The notes under the pieces: model-generated | What the model saw: the letters and a program-made list of their open reading frames with translations, nothing else | Told to the model about the DNA's origin: nothing | Database searches by the model: none | In this document: positions 8,990-17,845 of the stretch, one piece after another | Layout: each line of letters begins with the position of its first letter | Position numbering within the stretch: the first letter of the stretch is position 1 | Position numbers and translations under genes: made by a program | Source: Spirosoma terrae | GTDB taxonomy: Bacteria > Bacteroidota > Bacteroidia > Cytophagales > Spirosomataceae | Length of the DNA stretch: 64,000 nt | Direction of reading: 5' to 3' | NCBI RefSeq assembly: GCF_010435915.1 | Contig: NZ_JAAFZH010000002.1 | Location: forward strand, 637,532 to 701,531

Positions 8990-10060
8990 TTATTGAGTCG
9001 ATACGGTCATTGTAAACTGGCGTGTGCCGACCGGAAGCTTAACTTCGCCATGCTGTAGCCGGCCTACAGACGGCTTAAAACGGATACCGGGCTGAGCCGT
9101 GGCCAGGAACGTAACGGATTGCTTTGTTGGGGCAATCGTAAACGTTCGGATTAGTCCGCGACCCGTTGGCAGTGGTTTGATCAATTCACGAATCTCAACG
9201 CCATTGACAACGTAACGAAATTCAGGGTACCGGTTTATCAGTCTATAGCCTTTAAATTGTGGAGCGTCCGGCTGATTGGCACCCACTTTCCAGGGAAATC
9301 CGCCCGTATCCCGAAAATAAATCTCTCCAACAACTTTAGTAAACCGTTGCCCTTTTCCGTCCCACTGTTCCGTATTGTCGACAAAACCACCCGACCAGGC
9401 GTAACGCAGCCGACATTGTCCCGCATCAAATACATACGACTCTCCACCAGTGGGGGCTGGTAATCCTACGGCAATAGCGGCAGGACCACAATCGGGCATG
9501 AAGGTGCGGTAAACGGCTGGGAGTTGCAGCGGATAAGGATGCCCCGATTCGGCAGTATGATGATGAGCTGCTTCAGTAGTACGTTCCGGGTTAGGTATGT
9601 TTCTATCAGTTTCGGGAGAAGGCAGTAATTTCGGTGTGTTTGTTGCATAGATGATACCGTACATGATTGAGCCATGACCGGGGTACGTACAGACAAACGG
9701 GAAAGCGCCTTCGGTTAACGTAACGGTTAAAGAGTCTTTACCCCCTGGCTCCACGCTCGATGTGTGGGCCAATACGTCATCCATCATCGGGACATGATGC
9801 TGAGTGGGACCTTTTGCGCCTAATGCCAACGCAAATTCAACGACTCGTAGTCTTGAATTTGGGCGCGTGATGACCAGATTATGGGCCATATCATCCTTGT
9901 TCTGAAAAACAAGCCGCAAACGAGTGTTGGGCTTAAGCACAAGCCGCTTCTGGTCAAACTGCAGACCTCCCGATGCCGAGATGGTAATGAGCGTGTCGCG
10001 TTGAGCGATCGCCTGCAAAGTCGTCAGGAAAAGGCCTGCAAACAGGAGAAATCTGTCCAT
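8990..10060 (-). CDS. Secreted protein with azurin/plastocyanin-type copper domain
   Basis: This is a 356-residue exported protein with an N-terminal cupredoxin domain. From the chosen ATG it begins MDRFLLFAGLF with a clear signal peptide ending AIAQ (1-20). A longer frame exists, but its extra 20 residues would bury the signal peptide. The type-1 copper ligands are visible: His60 in DDMAHNLVI, and Cys124, His129 and Met133 in FVCTYPGHGSIMYG. A His-rich linker (about 160-175) leads to a C-terminal domain of about 180 residues that I do not recognise. Such proteins carry electrons or bind copper in the periplasm. A TATCTTTG promoter-like box lies only 4 bases upstream of the ATG. Confidence 0.85.
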   Translation of the reverse strand: MDRFLLFAGLFLTTLQAIAQRDTLITISASGGLQFDQKRLVLKPNTRLRLVFQNKDDMAHNLVITRPNSRLRVVEFALALGAKGPTQHHVPMMDDVLAHTSSVEPGGKDSLTVTLTEGAFPFVCTYPGHGSIMYGIIYATNTPKLLPSPETDRNIPNPERTTEAAHHHTAESGHPYPLQLPAVYRTFMPDCGPAAIAVGLPAPTGGESYVFDAGQCRLRYAWSGGFVDNTEQWDGKGQRFTKVVGEIYFRDTGGFPWKVGANQPDAPQFKGYRLINRYPEFRYVVNGVEIRELIKPLPTGRGLIRTFTIAPTKQSVTFLATAQPGIRFKPSVGRLQHGEVKLPVGTRQFTMTVSTQ

Positions 10061-10064
10061 GTAA

Positions 10065-10072
10065 CAAAGATA
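10065..10072 (-). promoter_or_regulatory. Candidate -7 box of the cupredoxin gene
   Basis: The minus strand reads TATCTTTG and ends 4 bases before the ATG. If used, the transcript would start at or next to the start codon. No clear -33 element is seen. Confidence 0.4.
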
Positions 10073-10176
10073 AAGAGAGCTGACCCAGATTGAGCTTTTC
10101 AGAAGTAGTTTAAGAGACACGCCAGCATTGAAAACGTGCCGAAGCCAGTCCGCAGGCTATTTTTTGCTAGTACTGA

Positions 10177-11172
10177 TCAACTTTCTTCCGGGCTGCCTAA
10201 CAGCGATTGAACGGCTTGAACGGGGAACAACGTACCGGCCTTGACCTGTTTTTCAATCGCTTCCAGTTTGGCCCGAATGGCTGGCTGCTTGAAAAAGCGA
10301 CTATCCAGTTCATGCCGTAATAACGACCGAAACCAGGCTAGTTGCTGCTCATGCCGATGTGTTGTATGATAGCCACTCCGACGGGTCAATTGCTGATGCT
10401 CAACAATGGTTTGCCAGATGTGATCTATGCCATCGCCGGTCGTGGCCGAACAGGTCAGTACGGGTGGGTACCAGCCTGTGTCTGTAGGCGGAAAGAGGTG
10501 TAAAGCATTCTGATACTCCACTCTGGCCCGATTCGCGGAAGGGATATTATCGCCGTCGGCTTTGGTAATGGCCAGTGCATCGGCCAGTTCCATGATGCCC
10601 CGTTTCATGCCTTGTAATTCATCGCCAGCGCCTGCCAGCATCAGCAGCAGAAAGAAATCGACCATACCATGAACAACCGTTTCGGACTGACCAACGCCCA
10701 CGGTTTCGATCAGAATAACATCGAACCCGGCGGCTTCGCAAAGGAGCAGCGTTTCACGGGTACGGTGAGCCACGCCACCCAGCGAATCGCCCGCTGGAGA
10801 AGGCCGAATATAGGCGTTGGGGTTCATCGACAATTGCTCCATCCGGGTTTTATCACCGAGTAAACTACCGCCCGATCGCTGGCTGGTGGGATCGACAGTT
10901 AGTACGGCCAACCGATGGCCAAGGCCAGTCAAATGAGCACCCAGTATTTCAATAAAGCTACTTTTTCCAACACCTGGCACCCCCGTAATACCAACCCGAG
11001 TGGAATTGAAATTGGTTGAACTCTTTGCCAGCACTGTAGATAAAACGTCCTGAGCCAATAGCTGATCGTCGGGATGGCGACTTTCAATGAGTGTAATAGC
11101 CCGGCTTAGCAGGAGCCGGTCACCTGCCAGAATGCCGTTAACGTATTGGTCACAAGAAAGTCGTTGACGCAT
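10177..11172 (-). CDS. meaB: Methylmalonyl-CoA mutase-associated GTPase MeaB
   Basis: This 331-residue G3E-family P-loop GTPase is the chaperone that loads and protects B12 on methylmalonyl-CoA mutase. The Walker A motif GVPGVGKS lies at about 64-71. DPTSQRSGGSLLGDKTRM (about 109-126), the GTPase segment ETVGVGQSE (about 171-179) and the base-recognition motif TKAD follow, all characteristic of MeaB/ArgK. The length is normal. The mutase subunits are not in the window. The biotin carboxylase at 20.5 kb could belong to the same propionyl-CoA route but is not adjacent. The old name 'LAO/AO transport ATPase' for this family is a misannotation. Confidence 0.93.
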   Translation of the reverse strand: MRQRLSCDQYVNGILAGDRLLLSRAITLIESRHPDDQLLAQDVLSTVLAKSSTNFNSTRVGITGVPGVGKSSFIEILGAHLTGLGHRLAVLTVDPTSQRSGGSLLGDKTRMEQLSMNPNAYIRPSPAGDSLGGVAHRTRETLLLCEAAGFDVILIETVGVGQSETVVHGMVDFFLLLMLAGAGDELQGMKRGIMELADALAITKADGDNIPSANRARVEYQNALHLFPPTDTGWYPPVLTCSATTGDGIDHIWQTIVEHQQLTRRSGYHTTHRHEQQLAWFRSLLRHELDSRFFKQPAIRAKLEAIEKQVKAGTLFPVQAVQSLLGSPEES

Positions 11173-11536
11173 AATTTAATTCAAGCCATAAAACGGGCGT
11201 ATATAGTAACCAACACAACTCGTTGGTGAAAGCCAAAATGCTTCCTGTAAAATAAGCGACTGCGGCTCAGAAAACAGAGAATTAGCAGCGTTTCGACGCT
11301 GGAACTAATTGGTAAAGGCAACGTAGTGCAAACAGTTTGCTTTGAGTGAATAGCCGTTAATGTAAGAAAATGTTGACTAGGCGGTATCTCAAAGGATAGC
11401 GCTATCCTTTGAGATACCGCTATCTTACGCATACCAGGAGGTAGTAAGTTTGTGACAGCAATCACGAGATTGTGTGCTGCCGGTAGCCATGCTGTCGACA
11501 GAAAAGCAAATTTGTTCTATTAAAATGTAGTGTATC
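11173..11536. other. Divergent intergenic region with a perfect 40-bp palindrome
   Basis: The 364 bases between meaB (leftward) and the YceI gene (rightward) hold no convincing gene. The notable feature is the palindrome at 11381-11420. A 94-codon frame on the minus strand has no family resemblance and crosses the palindrome. Confidence 0.6.
11381..11420. repeat. Perfect 40-bp palindrome with no loop
   Basis: Two 20-bp arms meet without a spacer at GATAGC|GCTATC. The complementary hexamers GTAAGA (11362-11367) and TCTTAC (11423-11428) flank it asymmetrically. It sits upstream of two divergent genes, so it is not an ordinary terminator. An operator, a cruciform site or an element scar are the options. 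Confidence 0.9.
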
Positions 11537-12082
11537 ATGTCACAAACAACCTGGAATATCGATCCCTTTCACTCTGAAATACAGTTTAAAGTAAAGCACC
11601 TGGTTATTTCAACCGTTACCGGCTCGTTTAAGTCATTTAACGGGTCAGCCGTAGCGGATGGCGACGATCTGGAGAATGCGAAAGTAACGGTCAACATCGA
11701 CGTGAATAGCGTTGATACGGGTCAGCCCGGCCGTGATGAGCACTTACGTAACGCAGACTTTTTTGAAGCCGAGAAATATCCTCAGTTCAATTTCGTTTCT
11801 ACTTCCTTTAAAAAGAAAAAGGGCGATCTATATTCGTTGGTAGGTAATTTAACCATTAAGGGCATTACCAAAGAAGTGGAGTTAGAGGCTGAATACGGCG
11901 GTACCGAAAGAGACAATTGGGGCAATACCAAAGTAGGGTTTGAGGTGTCAGGCACCATTGATCGGAAAGATTTTGGCGTAACCTTCAACGCGCTTACCGA
12001 AACCGGTGGTCTGGCGTTAGGGGAGAATATTAAGATCCTGGCTAATATTCAGTTAACCAAAGTGCAGGAGGTTCTGGCCTAG
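11537..12082 (+). CDS. YceI-family lipid-binding protein
   Basis: This 181-residue protein of the YceI family folds as a lipocalin-like beta-barrel that binds polyisoprenoid or similar amphiphiles. The start TTWNIDPFHSEIQFKVKHL (about 4-22) is the typical N-terminal motif. FNGSAVADGDDLENAKVTV, RDEHLRNADFFEAEKYP (about 66-82) and the C-terminal GENIKILANIQL are also characteristic. No signal peptide is present, so this member is probably cytoplasmic, unlike E. coli YceI. It has its own strong terminator and no operon partner. Confidence 0.93.
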   Translation: MSQTTWNIDPFHSEIQFKVKHLVISTVTGSFKSFNGSAVADGDDLENAKVTVNIDVNSVDTGQPGRDEHLRNADFFEAEKYPQFNFVSTSFKKKKGDLYSLVGNLTIKGITKEVELEAEYGGTERDNWGNTKVGFEVSGTIDRKDFGVTFNALTETGGLALGENIKILANIQLTKVQEVLA

Positions 12083-12103
12083 ATTAGCGATTGATTTTCA
12101 TTA

Positions 12104-12147
12104 TCCAGCAACGTAGCGCCGGAACGCTACGTTGCTGGATTTTTTTA
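12104..12147 (+). terminator. Intrinsic terminator after the YceI gene
   Basis: Perfect 15-bp arms (TCCAGCAACGTAGCG and its complement) surround a 6-base loop and are followed by eight T. Confidence 0.9.
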
Positions 12148-12152
12148 TGCCT

Positions 12153-12836
12153 TTAAAAACCTCTCAGATCGTCGGGCGTGGTGATTTTAATATTCTCGTA
12201 TGAGCCCTCTATTAACGTAACCTGGAAACCTGCATATTCCACTACGCTGGCGCAATCTGTAAAAAAAGGTTGTTCGTCGGTCGCAAATGCCTGTCTGAAT
12301 AAGTCCAGGCGAAAGGTTTGGGGCGTTTGAACAAGTCGGTACATCGTGCGATCTACGGCTTTGCTTCGTCCATCCTGATCAACCACCCGAACAGAATCTT
12401 TCACCGGCACACACGTAACGGCCGAGCCTGTCTGTGCGGCCACTTCATAGCTCGCCCGAATAATATCGGGCGAAATAAATGGACGAACGCCATCATGCAC
12501 GGCTACGATCCCTGCTGAACTCATAATGGCCATTAATCCATTACGTACTGACTGAAAGCGGCTACTTCCGCCCGTAACGATTTGAATAGCCGGGTGGAAA
12601 TGATGGGCTTCACAAAGCGAGTTCCAGGTAGACAGATCGCGGGCTGGTAGCACCAGAATGATCTGAGAGGCTGGAATAACAGCCAGAAACTGCTCAATCG
12701 TACGTTGGAGAATAGGTTTATCGCCGAGTAGCAGAAACTGTTTGGGTACGTCGGTTTTCATTCGGCTGCCACTGCCGCCTGCAACAATAATGGCAAAGTG
12801 TTGATGAGAAGAAGAGTCGGTGGGTTGATCAGCCAT
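12153..12836 (-). CDS. ispD: 2-C-methyl-D-erythritol 4-phosphate cytidylyltransferase
   Basis: IspD joins CTP to methylerythritol 4-phosphate in the MEP route to isoprenoid precursors. The nucleotide-binding signature IIVAGGSGSRMKTDVPKQF is near the N-terminus. VHDGVRPFIS (about residues 98-107) and TPQTF are also diagnostic. The ATG at 12836 gives 227 residues, the usual size. A longer frame would start at a TTG inside the hairpin of the terminator that follows queA, so it is rejected. The ATG touches the T-run of that terminator, so ispD is expressed either by read-through from queA or from a promoter hidden in that short gap. Confidence 0.95.
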   Translation of the reverse strand: MADQPTDSSSHQHFAIIVAGGSGSRMKTDVPKQFLLLGDKPILQRTIEQFLAVIPASQIILVLPARDLSTWNSLCEAHHFHPAIQIVTGGSSRFQSVRNGLMAIMSSAGIVAVHDGVRPFISPDIIRASYEVAAQTGSAVTCVPVKDSVRVVDQDGRSKAVDRTMYRLVQTPQTFRLDLFRQAFATDEQPFFTDCASVVEYAGFQVTLIEGSYENIKITTPDDLRGF

Positions 12837-12863
12837 AAAAAAATAAGGGGTCAATAGACCCCT
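12837..12863 (-). terminator. Terminator-like hairpin between queA and ispD
   Basis: On the minus strand AGGGGTC and GACCCCT form a 7-bp stem with a 4-base loop, followed by a run of seven T that runs straight into the ispD ATG. Its position argues that it controls read-through into ispD. Confidence 0.65.
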
Positions 12864-12894
12864 CAAAAATACGTACGAATCGACGGATGTTATT

Positions 12895-13938
12895 TTAAAT
12901 AATCAGCATCGCGTCGCCATAGCTGAAGAAACGATATTTTTCCTTGATGGCTACTTCGTAGGCATGACGAATCAGCTCGTGACCCCCAAAAGCGCTTGTC
13001 ATCATAATCAGGATCGATTCTGGCAGGTGCAGACTCGTCAGCAATGAGTTTGCAATTTTGAAATCGTAAGGCGGAAAAATAAACTTATCTGTCCAGCCTT
13101 CAACGGGCTTCAGACGGCTATTGGCCGATACTGACGATTCGATGGCTTTTAACGAAGTTGTTCCGACGGCGCACACTCGTTTACCAGCATCAAGAGCCGT
13201 ATTAACGATCTGGGCGGCATCTTCAGGAATACGATAGTTTTCGGAATCTGTTTTGTGTTTGGTCAGATCTTCCACGTCTACCTGACGGAATGTACCAAGG
13301 CCAACGTGCAGCGTGATCGGGGCAAAGTGAATGCCTTTGATCTCCATACGCTTCATCATGGCGCGTGTAAAATGCAGACCGGCTGTAGGAGCCGCAACAG
13401 CGCCTACGTGTTCCGCAAAAACAGTCTGGTAAAGGTCACGATCAGACAGTTCAGCCTCTCGGTTGATTTCGCGGGGCAGTGGCGTTTCGCCAAGCTCATC
13501 AACGGCTTTCATGAATTCTTCATGACTGCCATCGAACAGGAATCGGATGGTACGGCCTCGTGATGTCGTGTTATCAATAACTTCAGCAACCAAATCACTA
13601 TCACCGAAGTACAGTTTGTTGCCAACTCGGATTTTACGGGCGGGATCAACCAGGACGTCCCAGAGTTTCATCTCGCGGTTCAGTTCGCGCAAGAGAAAAA
13701 CCTCAATCTTAGCTCCGGTTTTTTCTTTATTGCCGTATAGCCTTGCCGGAAACACCTTCGTGTTGTTAATAACCATCACGTCGCCGTCGCCGAAATAGCT
13801 TAACATATCCGAAAACTGCTTGTGCTCAATGGTTTTGTTTTTACGGTCGACAACCATTAACCGTGATTCACCCCGTTCAACTGGGTATTTAGCAATTAAA
13901 CTTTCGGGTAAATCAAATTTGAATTCGGATAACTTCAT
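12895..13938 (-). CDS. queA: S-adenosylmethionine:tRNA ribosyltransferase-isomerase
   Basis: QueA transfers and rearranges the ribose of S-adenosylmethionine onto preQ1 in tRNA, giving epoxyqueuosine. The 347-residue protein begins [19 protein letters not shown], the standard opening. [15 protein letters not shown] (about 53-67), [11 protein letters not shown] (about 180-190), [15 protein letters not shown] [10 protein letters not shown] and the C-terminal [16 protein letters not shown] are family motifs. Length and both ends are normal. A TATGTTTG promoter box lies about 47 bases upstream. Confidence 0.96.
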   Translation of the reverse strand: MKLSEFKFDLPESLIAKYPVERGESRLMVVDRKNKTIEHKQFSDMLSYFGDGDVMVINNTKVFPARLYGNKEKTGAKIEVFLLRELNREMKLWDVLVDPARKIRVGNKLYFGDSDLVAEVIDNTTSRGRTIRFLFDGSHEEFMKAVDELGETPLPREINREAELSDRDLYQTVFAEHVGAVAAPTAGLHFTRAMMKRMEIKGIHFAPITLHVGLGTFRQVDVEDLTKHKTDSENYRIPEDAAQIVNTALDAGKRVCAVGTTSLKAIESSVSANSRLKPVEGWTDKFIFPPYDFKIANSLLTSLHLPESILIMMTSAFGGHELIRHAYEVAIKEKYRFFSYGDAMLII

Positions 13939-13984
13939 GGTGTATCAGCACAGATAAAGAACAGCGCGTTTTGTGTAAAGGCCG

Positions 13985-13992
13985 CAAACATA
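13985..13992 (-). promoter_or_regulatory. Candidate -7 box of queA
   Basis: The minus strand reads TATGTTTG, a perfect TAnnTTTG match, placing a start about 40 bases upstream of the queA ATG. The -33 element is not clear. Confidence 0.45.
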
Positions 13993-14055
13993 GTGAAAAT
14001 TCCGGAAAAATTTGACATCTATCCGGTATTTTTCTTGCAAATATGCGTAAAAGGT

Positions 14056-14418
14056 TTATTGCGCGGCTGGCGAGTTCGTAAGTGGCTCTACAGACCCTTG
14101 TGTATTGACATTAGCTCTGTCGGATATGTTAAATTTGGCCATTAATTCCGACGAAACTTCATTGGAATAAGTGCCCTGTGCGGATACAAAAACGCCCTTC
14201 ATGCCACTATTGGTGGTAATGGCATACAACGTCATTTCATCGCCAGGGTCTGATGTGCCTTCGAACCGATGAAATTCATCGACGTTAAATTCTTCGCCAC
14301 GTAATTTCGTTTCGGTGCTTTTTTCAATCAAGAAATCTTTTTTAGGAGCGAACTCGTGCGTATAACCTCGGTCCCGCAGGTCCTCCATGGCTTCAGTAAG
14401 GGTCTCAAAATGGTTCAT
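14056..14418 (-). CDS. Small conserved Bacteroidota protein ('PRPP synthetase'-labelled family)
   Basis: This 120-residue protein begins MNHFETLTEAMEDLRDRGYTHEF, the opening of a small family widespread in Bacteroidota. Databases often label that family 'phosphoribosylpyrophosphate synthetase', although it is far too short for that enzyme and lacks its PRPP-binding loop. The true function is unknown. The chosen ATG fits the family start. A frame extending 52 codons upstream adds sequence without family resemblance. The last 15 residues are low-complexity. It stands alone between queA and a 350-base spacer. Confidence 0.75.
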   Translation of the reverse strand: MNHFETLTEAMEDLRDRGYTHEFAPKKDFLIEKSTETKLRGEEFNVDEFHRFEGTSDPGDEMTLYAITTNSGMKGVFVSAQGTYSNEVSSELMAKFNISDRANVNTQGSVEPLTNSPAAQ

Positions 14419-14771
14419 AACATTGTAAGGATTTTTGTCTATATAGAACTCAAAACGGCATAGATAGTTTTCTCTGAGGCCAGCACTACGTCTTCCTGAG
14501 TTAAATAATGAGCTTAGGTCATCAAGTGGCAATAGATACTCGCATTGGGGCCTAAGAGCCGGTAAGATGGGCATCTGGATTGCTGAAAATGACGGAACTA
14601 CGTTCTGTCTATAAGGTAGTGCTGTTTAACAGAAAGTTAGGTTTGGCCCTAATCTTGCTCATGCAGTATAGAGAGCTGAATAAGAATATACCTATGTTGT
14701 GAAAAATAAACAATTGCGCTGTCGTTATAGTAAAATAGTAAATAGATAAGTTCTCTTTAAGGAATATACCA
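14419..14771. other. 353-base divergent spacer, nothing recognised
   Basis: The spacer separates a leftward and a rightward gene, so it should hold two promoters. I see no perfect TAnnTTTG box, no strong hairpin and no small gene in it. Confidence 0.5.
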
Positions 14772-15785
14772 ATGACTATTTTTTGCAAAAAGATATCCTT
14801 CCTGTTCTTAATGGCGGGTAGTTTCGTCGCCTGTGATACCTACGATCCTGAGTTTAATGAAACGACGCTGCCAGAACGTATCACGTTCACGGCTCCTCGC
14901 CAGTATCCAGAGGGCATTGCCTATGCACCTTCCCTCGATAAATTTGTGATTAGCTCGATTACGCAGGGAAAAGTTGGGTTTGTTGATCAGAACGGACGTT
15001 ACGAGGATTTTATTCAGCGAGATACGTCACTTATCAGTGCCATTGGTCTAAAGGTGTATAATGGAAAGTTATACGTTTGCAATGGCGACCAGGGGGTTTC
15101 TACCAAGAGCAAGGCGTCAACGACGCTTAAAACGGCCGGCCTATTTGTCTACGATTTAGCCACGGGTAATAACCTGGCTCGTTATGATCTGGCTGCGCTC
15201 TATCCAGACTCAAATCACTTTGCGAACGACGTAGCCTTTGATGACAAGGGGAATGCTTACGTAACCGATTCCTTTGCGCCAGTTATTTATGTGGTGCCTG
15301 CCGATACTACCAAACCACGGGTGTTTGTTCAGTCGCCGTTATTTGGGGGGACTACTGGATTTAACCTCAACGGCATCGTCTATCATTCCGACAATTTTCT
15401 CATTGTGGCCAAATCAAACGATGGTACGCTATTTAAGGTGAATTTAAATAACCCTAGTCTGATTAATCAGATTGTGGGGCCAGCTCTGCCGAGTGCTGAT
15501 GGAATGGTGCTTCACGAAAACGATTTGTACGTAGTAAACAGCCGAAACCGGGTTACACGCGTACGGAGTGACGACAATTGGAGTACGTTTAAAATCGTTG
15601 AAACCGATTCGAATGGCTATGATCAGGCCACCACGAACGTAGTGGTAGATGGTCGGATCTTTACGTTGAATGCCAGAATAGGAGAGGTAGGAGCGGCAGT
15701 TTCGGCTAATAATCCGAATCAATTGCAGGCAAGCGAGTATAGCATTCAGCAGTTCAGGTCTGGCGTCCTGCAGAATAACCAATAA
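14772..15785 (+). CDS. SMP-30/gluconolactonase-like lipoprotein
   Basis: This 337-residue lipoprotein has a signal peptide ending in a lipobox (SFVAC, Cys21), so it should be anchored in the outer membrane or face the periplasm. The mature part looks like a six-bladed propeller of the SMP-30/strictosidine-synthase type, with PEGIAYAPSLDKFVIS, GLKVYNGKLYVCNGDQ, NDVAFDDKGNAYVTD (about 155-169) and ADGMVLHENDLYVV. Family members hydrolyse lactones or simply bind ligands. The enzymatic role here is unknown. It ends just before a fold-back repeat that separates it from the converging DUF1080 gene. Confidence 0.8.
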   Translation: MTIFCKKISFLFLMAGSFVACDTYDPEFNETTLPERITFTAPRQYPEGIAYAPSLDKFVISSITQGKVGFVDQNGRYEDFIQRDTSLISAIGLKVYNGKLYVCNGDQGVSTKSKASTTLKTAGLFVYDLATGNNLARYDLAALYPDSNHFANDVAFDDKGNAYVTDSFAPVIYVVPADTTKPRVFVQSPLFGGTTGFNLNGIVYHSDNFLIVAKSNDGTLFKVNLNNPSLINQIVGPALPSADGMVLHENDLYVVNSRNRVTRVRSDDNWSTFKIVETDSNGYDQATTNVVVDGRIFTLNARIGEVGAAVSANNPNQLQASEYSIQQFRSGVLQNNQ

Positions 15786-15791
15786 GCCTTA

Positions 15792-15882
15792 ATAGTTTTC
15801 AGTTTATGGTTTGTAGTTTATAGTTGGCTGACGCAAGACCGCTTTGCGAACTACAAACTATAAACCATAAACTGAAAACTAT
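15792..15882. repeat. Fold-back repeat between convergent genes
   Basis: Two 34-bp arms (15792-15825 and 15849-15882) are complementary except for two positions where G and A are exchanged. The arms themselves are built from variants of AGTTTATRGTTT. The loop is 23 bases. It probably serves as a bidirectional terminator and looks like one member of a dispersed repeat family. Confidence 0.85.
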
Positions 15883-15889
15883 AAACTTC

Positions 15890-16525
15890 TTAATCAGGCA
15901 GGACTTTTATCTGAATGTCCTTAAAGTGTACTTCGCTTTTAGGGTCATGACCTTGCAGGGCTACAGTGCCGCTGCTTAGTTTCTTGGGGCTTGATCCGTT
16001 GCTGATGCTATCGGGCTCAGTGTATTGGTTAATGATCTTGTCATTAATACGGATCGTCACCTTCTTTCCCTGAACGCTGATTTGCTCCGTGTACCACTCG
16101 TCATCTTTTACAAACGTCTCCTTTACGTCCTGTAGCGCATAAACACTACCCGTTTTACGCCAGTCGGTGTGGGTCTGGTTTACCTGAATTTCGTAGCCTT
16201 GGGCGGGCCATCCTTTTTCCTGATAAGCCGTGTGGATAAACATACCGGAGTTAGAACCGGGCATGGTTTTTACTTTCGCTTTCCATTCGAAATTTTTGAA
16301 ATTATGATTGCCGACCGGCCCGTCATAGAACAGGTGAGCCCGTGGTCCATGAACAACAATTTCGCCATCCTGAACACTGAATGTTGCTGGATTTTCGGCG
16401 GCTTTCCAGCCATTAAGCGTTTTACCGTCAAAAATACTGACCCAGCCATCGGCATTCGTGCGAACGGTCAGGTTCATAAATACACCCGATAAAACGACGG
16501 CTGACAAAATCAACGTTTTTTTCAT
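15890..16525 (-). CDS. DUF1080 protein (3-keto-disaccharide hydrolase-like)
   Basis: This 211-residue exported protein has a signal peptide and a single DUF1080 (3-keto-disaccharide hydrolase) domain, a concanavalin-A-like beta-sandwich. The motifs are WVSIFDGKTLNGWKA (about 28-42), FEWKAKVKTMPGSNSGMFIH (about 79-98), GYEIQVNQTH and ALQGHDPKSEVHFKDIQIKVLP at the end. Proteins of this family act on oxidised sugars or glycosides in the periplasm, but the substrate of this one is unknown. It has no operon partner. Confidence 0.88.
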   Translation of the reverse strand: MKKTLILSAVVLSGVFMNLTVRTNADGWVSIFDGKTLNGWKAAENPATFSVQDGEIVVHGPRAHLFYDGPVGNHNFKNFEWKAKVKTMPGSNSGMFIHTAYQEKGWPAQGYEIQVNQTHTDWRKTGSVYALQDVKETFVKDDEWYTEQISVQGKKVTIRINDKIINQYTEPDSISNGSSPKKLSSGTVALQGHDPKSEVHFKDIQIKVLPD

Positions 16526-16634
16526 ACAATTGTGGGGCTAGGTTTAACGTATTGAAGCCACCCGATCCTAAAAAGCATGGATTTGCCAAAACCTAATGAT
16601 TGTGCTTGTCGGATCAATTAGCGGGAGATAGTCC

Positions 16635-17139
16635 TTAGTCGTTATTCGAAGGAGACAGACAGGCGACAATAACCAGCACAAGAGCCAGTATGGAGGCTGT
16701 TGTCCGAATCCTATGCAGCTTATTCCAGGGAATTTCAAAAGCGCGTCGTTGTGCTGCTACGTCGTCTGCCGATGCTGTCTGTATGTTGAATACGTCGAGG
16801 GCTTCGTTCAAAGGTACGTTTCCAAAAATTGTCACTCCGAAAACACCGACCAGATACAGAACCGAAGCACTCAGTAGGAGCCAGAAACGCATACGTAGCG
16901 GCTGACAGTACTGGAGCCAGGTACTTGCTGGCAGCAATAACGCAGTCCCGATAAATCCAGCGAAAAAACACTGGATTTAGAATTGCCCGATTGATAGATT
17001 GCATAGCCGTCAGGTAATCCATAGCTGCTAAACGACCCAAACCTGGGTTTACTAAACAGGAATAAGCGTAGAAAAGACCAGCCACAAGTGCCGTAGTAAT
17101 AGTGGCACTAACCAAAATTAGGTTCTGAAACATTGCCAT
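16635..17139 (-). pseudogene. DUF1772 membrane protein interrupted by a one-base frameshift
   Basis: The two halves of a DUF1772 (anthrone oxygenase-like) membrane protein lie in different frames. Frame one runs from the ATG at 17139 (MAMFQNLILVSATITTALVA) through Asn-Pro-Val-Phe-Phe. Frame two continues with AGFIGTALLLPASTW and ends at 16635 with the family's typical tail. Skipping one C after six T (plus-strand G at 16962) joins them into a 167-residue protein of normal length, with four membrane helices. The shift site reads TTT TTT C GCT, so a peptidyl Phe-tRNA could slip +1 from TTT to TTC. The 8-bp arms AAATCCAG/CTGGATTT (16953-16960, 16971-16978) enclose the site. A sequencing error or a genuine pseudogene is just as possible. 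The stop at 17152 of the next gene is 12 bases upstream, so the two form an operon. Confidence 0.75.
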
Positions 17140-17151
17140 GATAAGTTCGGT

Positions 17152-17778
17152 CTAGTACGATTGACCGGGCGTTTTATGGAAATAAGTAGTGTTGGTTAGT
17201 TGCTTCAGCATAAAATCAGCAACGTCGGCTCGGGAAATTTTAAGTGTTAGATCTGCTCCAGATTCAAAAAAGCCGTGTTTATATTGACCGGTACGATTCC
17301 CATCGACGAAAGCAGCAGGTCGGGTAATAGTCCAGTCGAGGTGGCTTTGCTGAATGAAACGTTCCTGAAGCTCGTGATCTTTGTATGCTTTTTTGAGAAG
17401 CAGGCCAAACATGATGTATTTCCAGAAGAAGTTGAGTGTATTACGGCTATCGCCAGCGCCGAGTGTAGTTTGACAAATGAAGCGTTTGACACCCGTTTGC
17501 TCCATGGCGCGAATGACATTGCGGGTGCCTTCAGATCGTACATGGCCCTCTCTTCCGGCGCCGAGTGAGCATAAGACCGCATCCTGACCTGCTACGGCTT
17601 TAACTAATGATTCTGAGTCCAGTACGTCGCCCTGAACAACACGGAGGTTGGGGTGTTTGATTGAGTCAAGTTTAGCAGGGGTGCGAGCGAATGTCGTAAC
17701 AGTATGCCCTTGTTCAAGAGCCTGGGTAACCAGATGGACTCCGATGCTACCAGTCGATCCAACAATGAGTAGTTTCAT
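17152..17778 (-). CDS. NAD(P)H-binding oxidoreductase (atypical SDR/NmrA type)
   Basis: This 208-residue protein has an N-terminal Rossmann motif GSTGSIGVHLV (about 7-17) and the continuation VTTFARTPAKL and VVQGDVLD (about 49-56). These are typical of atypical short-chain dehydrogenases of the NmrA/SDR_a5 type that act as NADPH sensors, flavin reductases or epimerase-like enzymes. The active-site YxxxK of classical SDRs is not obvious. It precedes the frameshifted DUF1772 gene by 12 bases and follows an AraC regulator by 67 bases on the same strand. The three genes may form a small stress-responsive unit, but that is inference. Confidence 0.85.
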   Translation of the reverse strand: MKLLIVGSTGSIGVHLVTQALEQGHTVTTFARTPAKLDSIKHPNLRVVQGDVLDSESLVKAVAGQDAVLCSLGAGREGHVRSEGTRNVIRAMEQTGVKRFICQTTLGAGDSRNTLNFFWKYIMFGLLLKKAYKDHELQERFIQQSHLDWTITRPAAFVDGNRTGQYKHGFFESGADLTLKISRADVADFMLKQLTNTTYFHKTPGQSY

Positions 17779-17845
17779 AGTTCTCTTATTTTTAAGCGAA
17801 ACTATGCGGGTAAAAGCCCGTAAAATAGAACGAAACCGACAGAGG

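Noticed and set aside
11181..11465. 94-codon minus-strand frame between meaB and the YceI gene
   Set aside because: No family resemblance, unusual composition, and it runs through the 40-bp palindrome.
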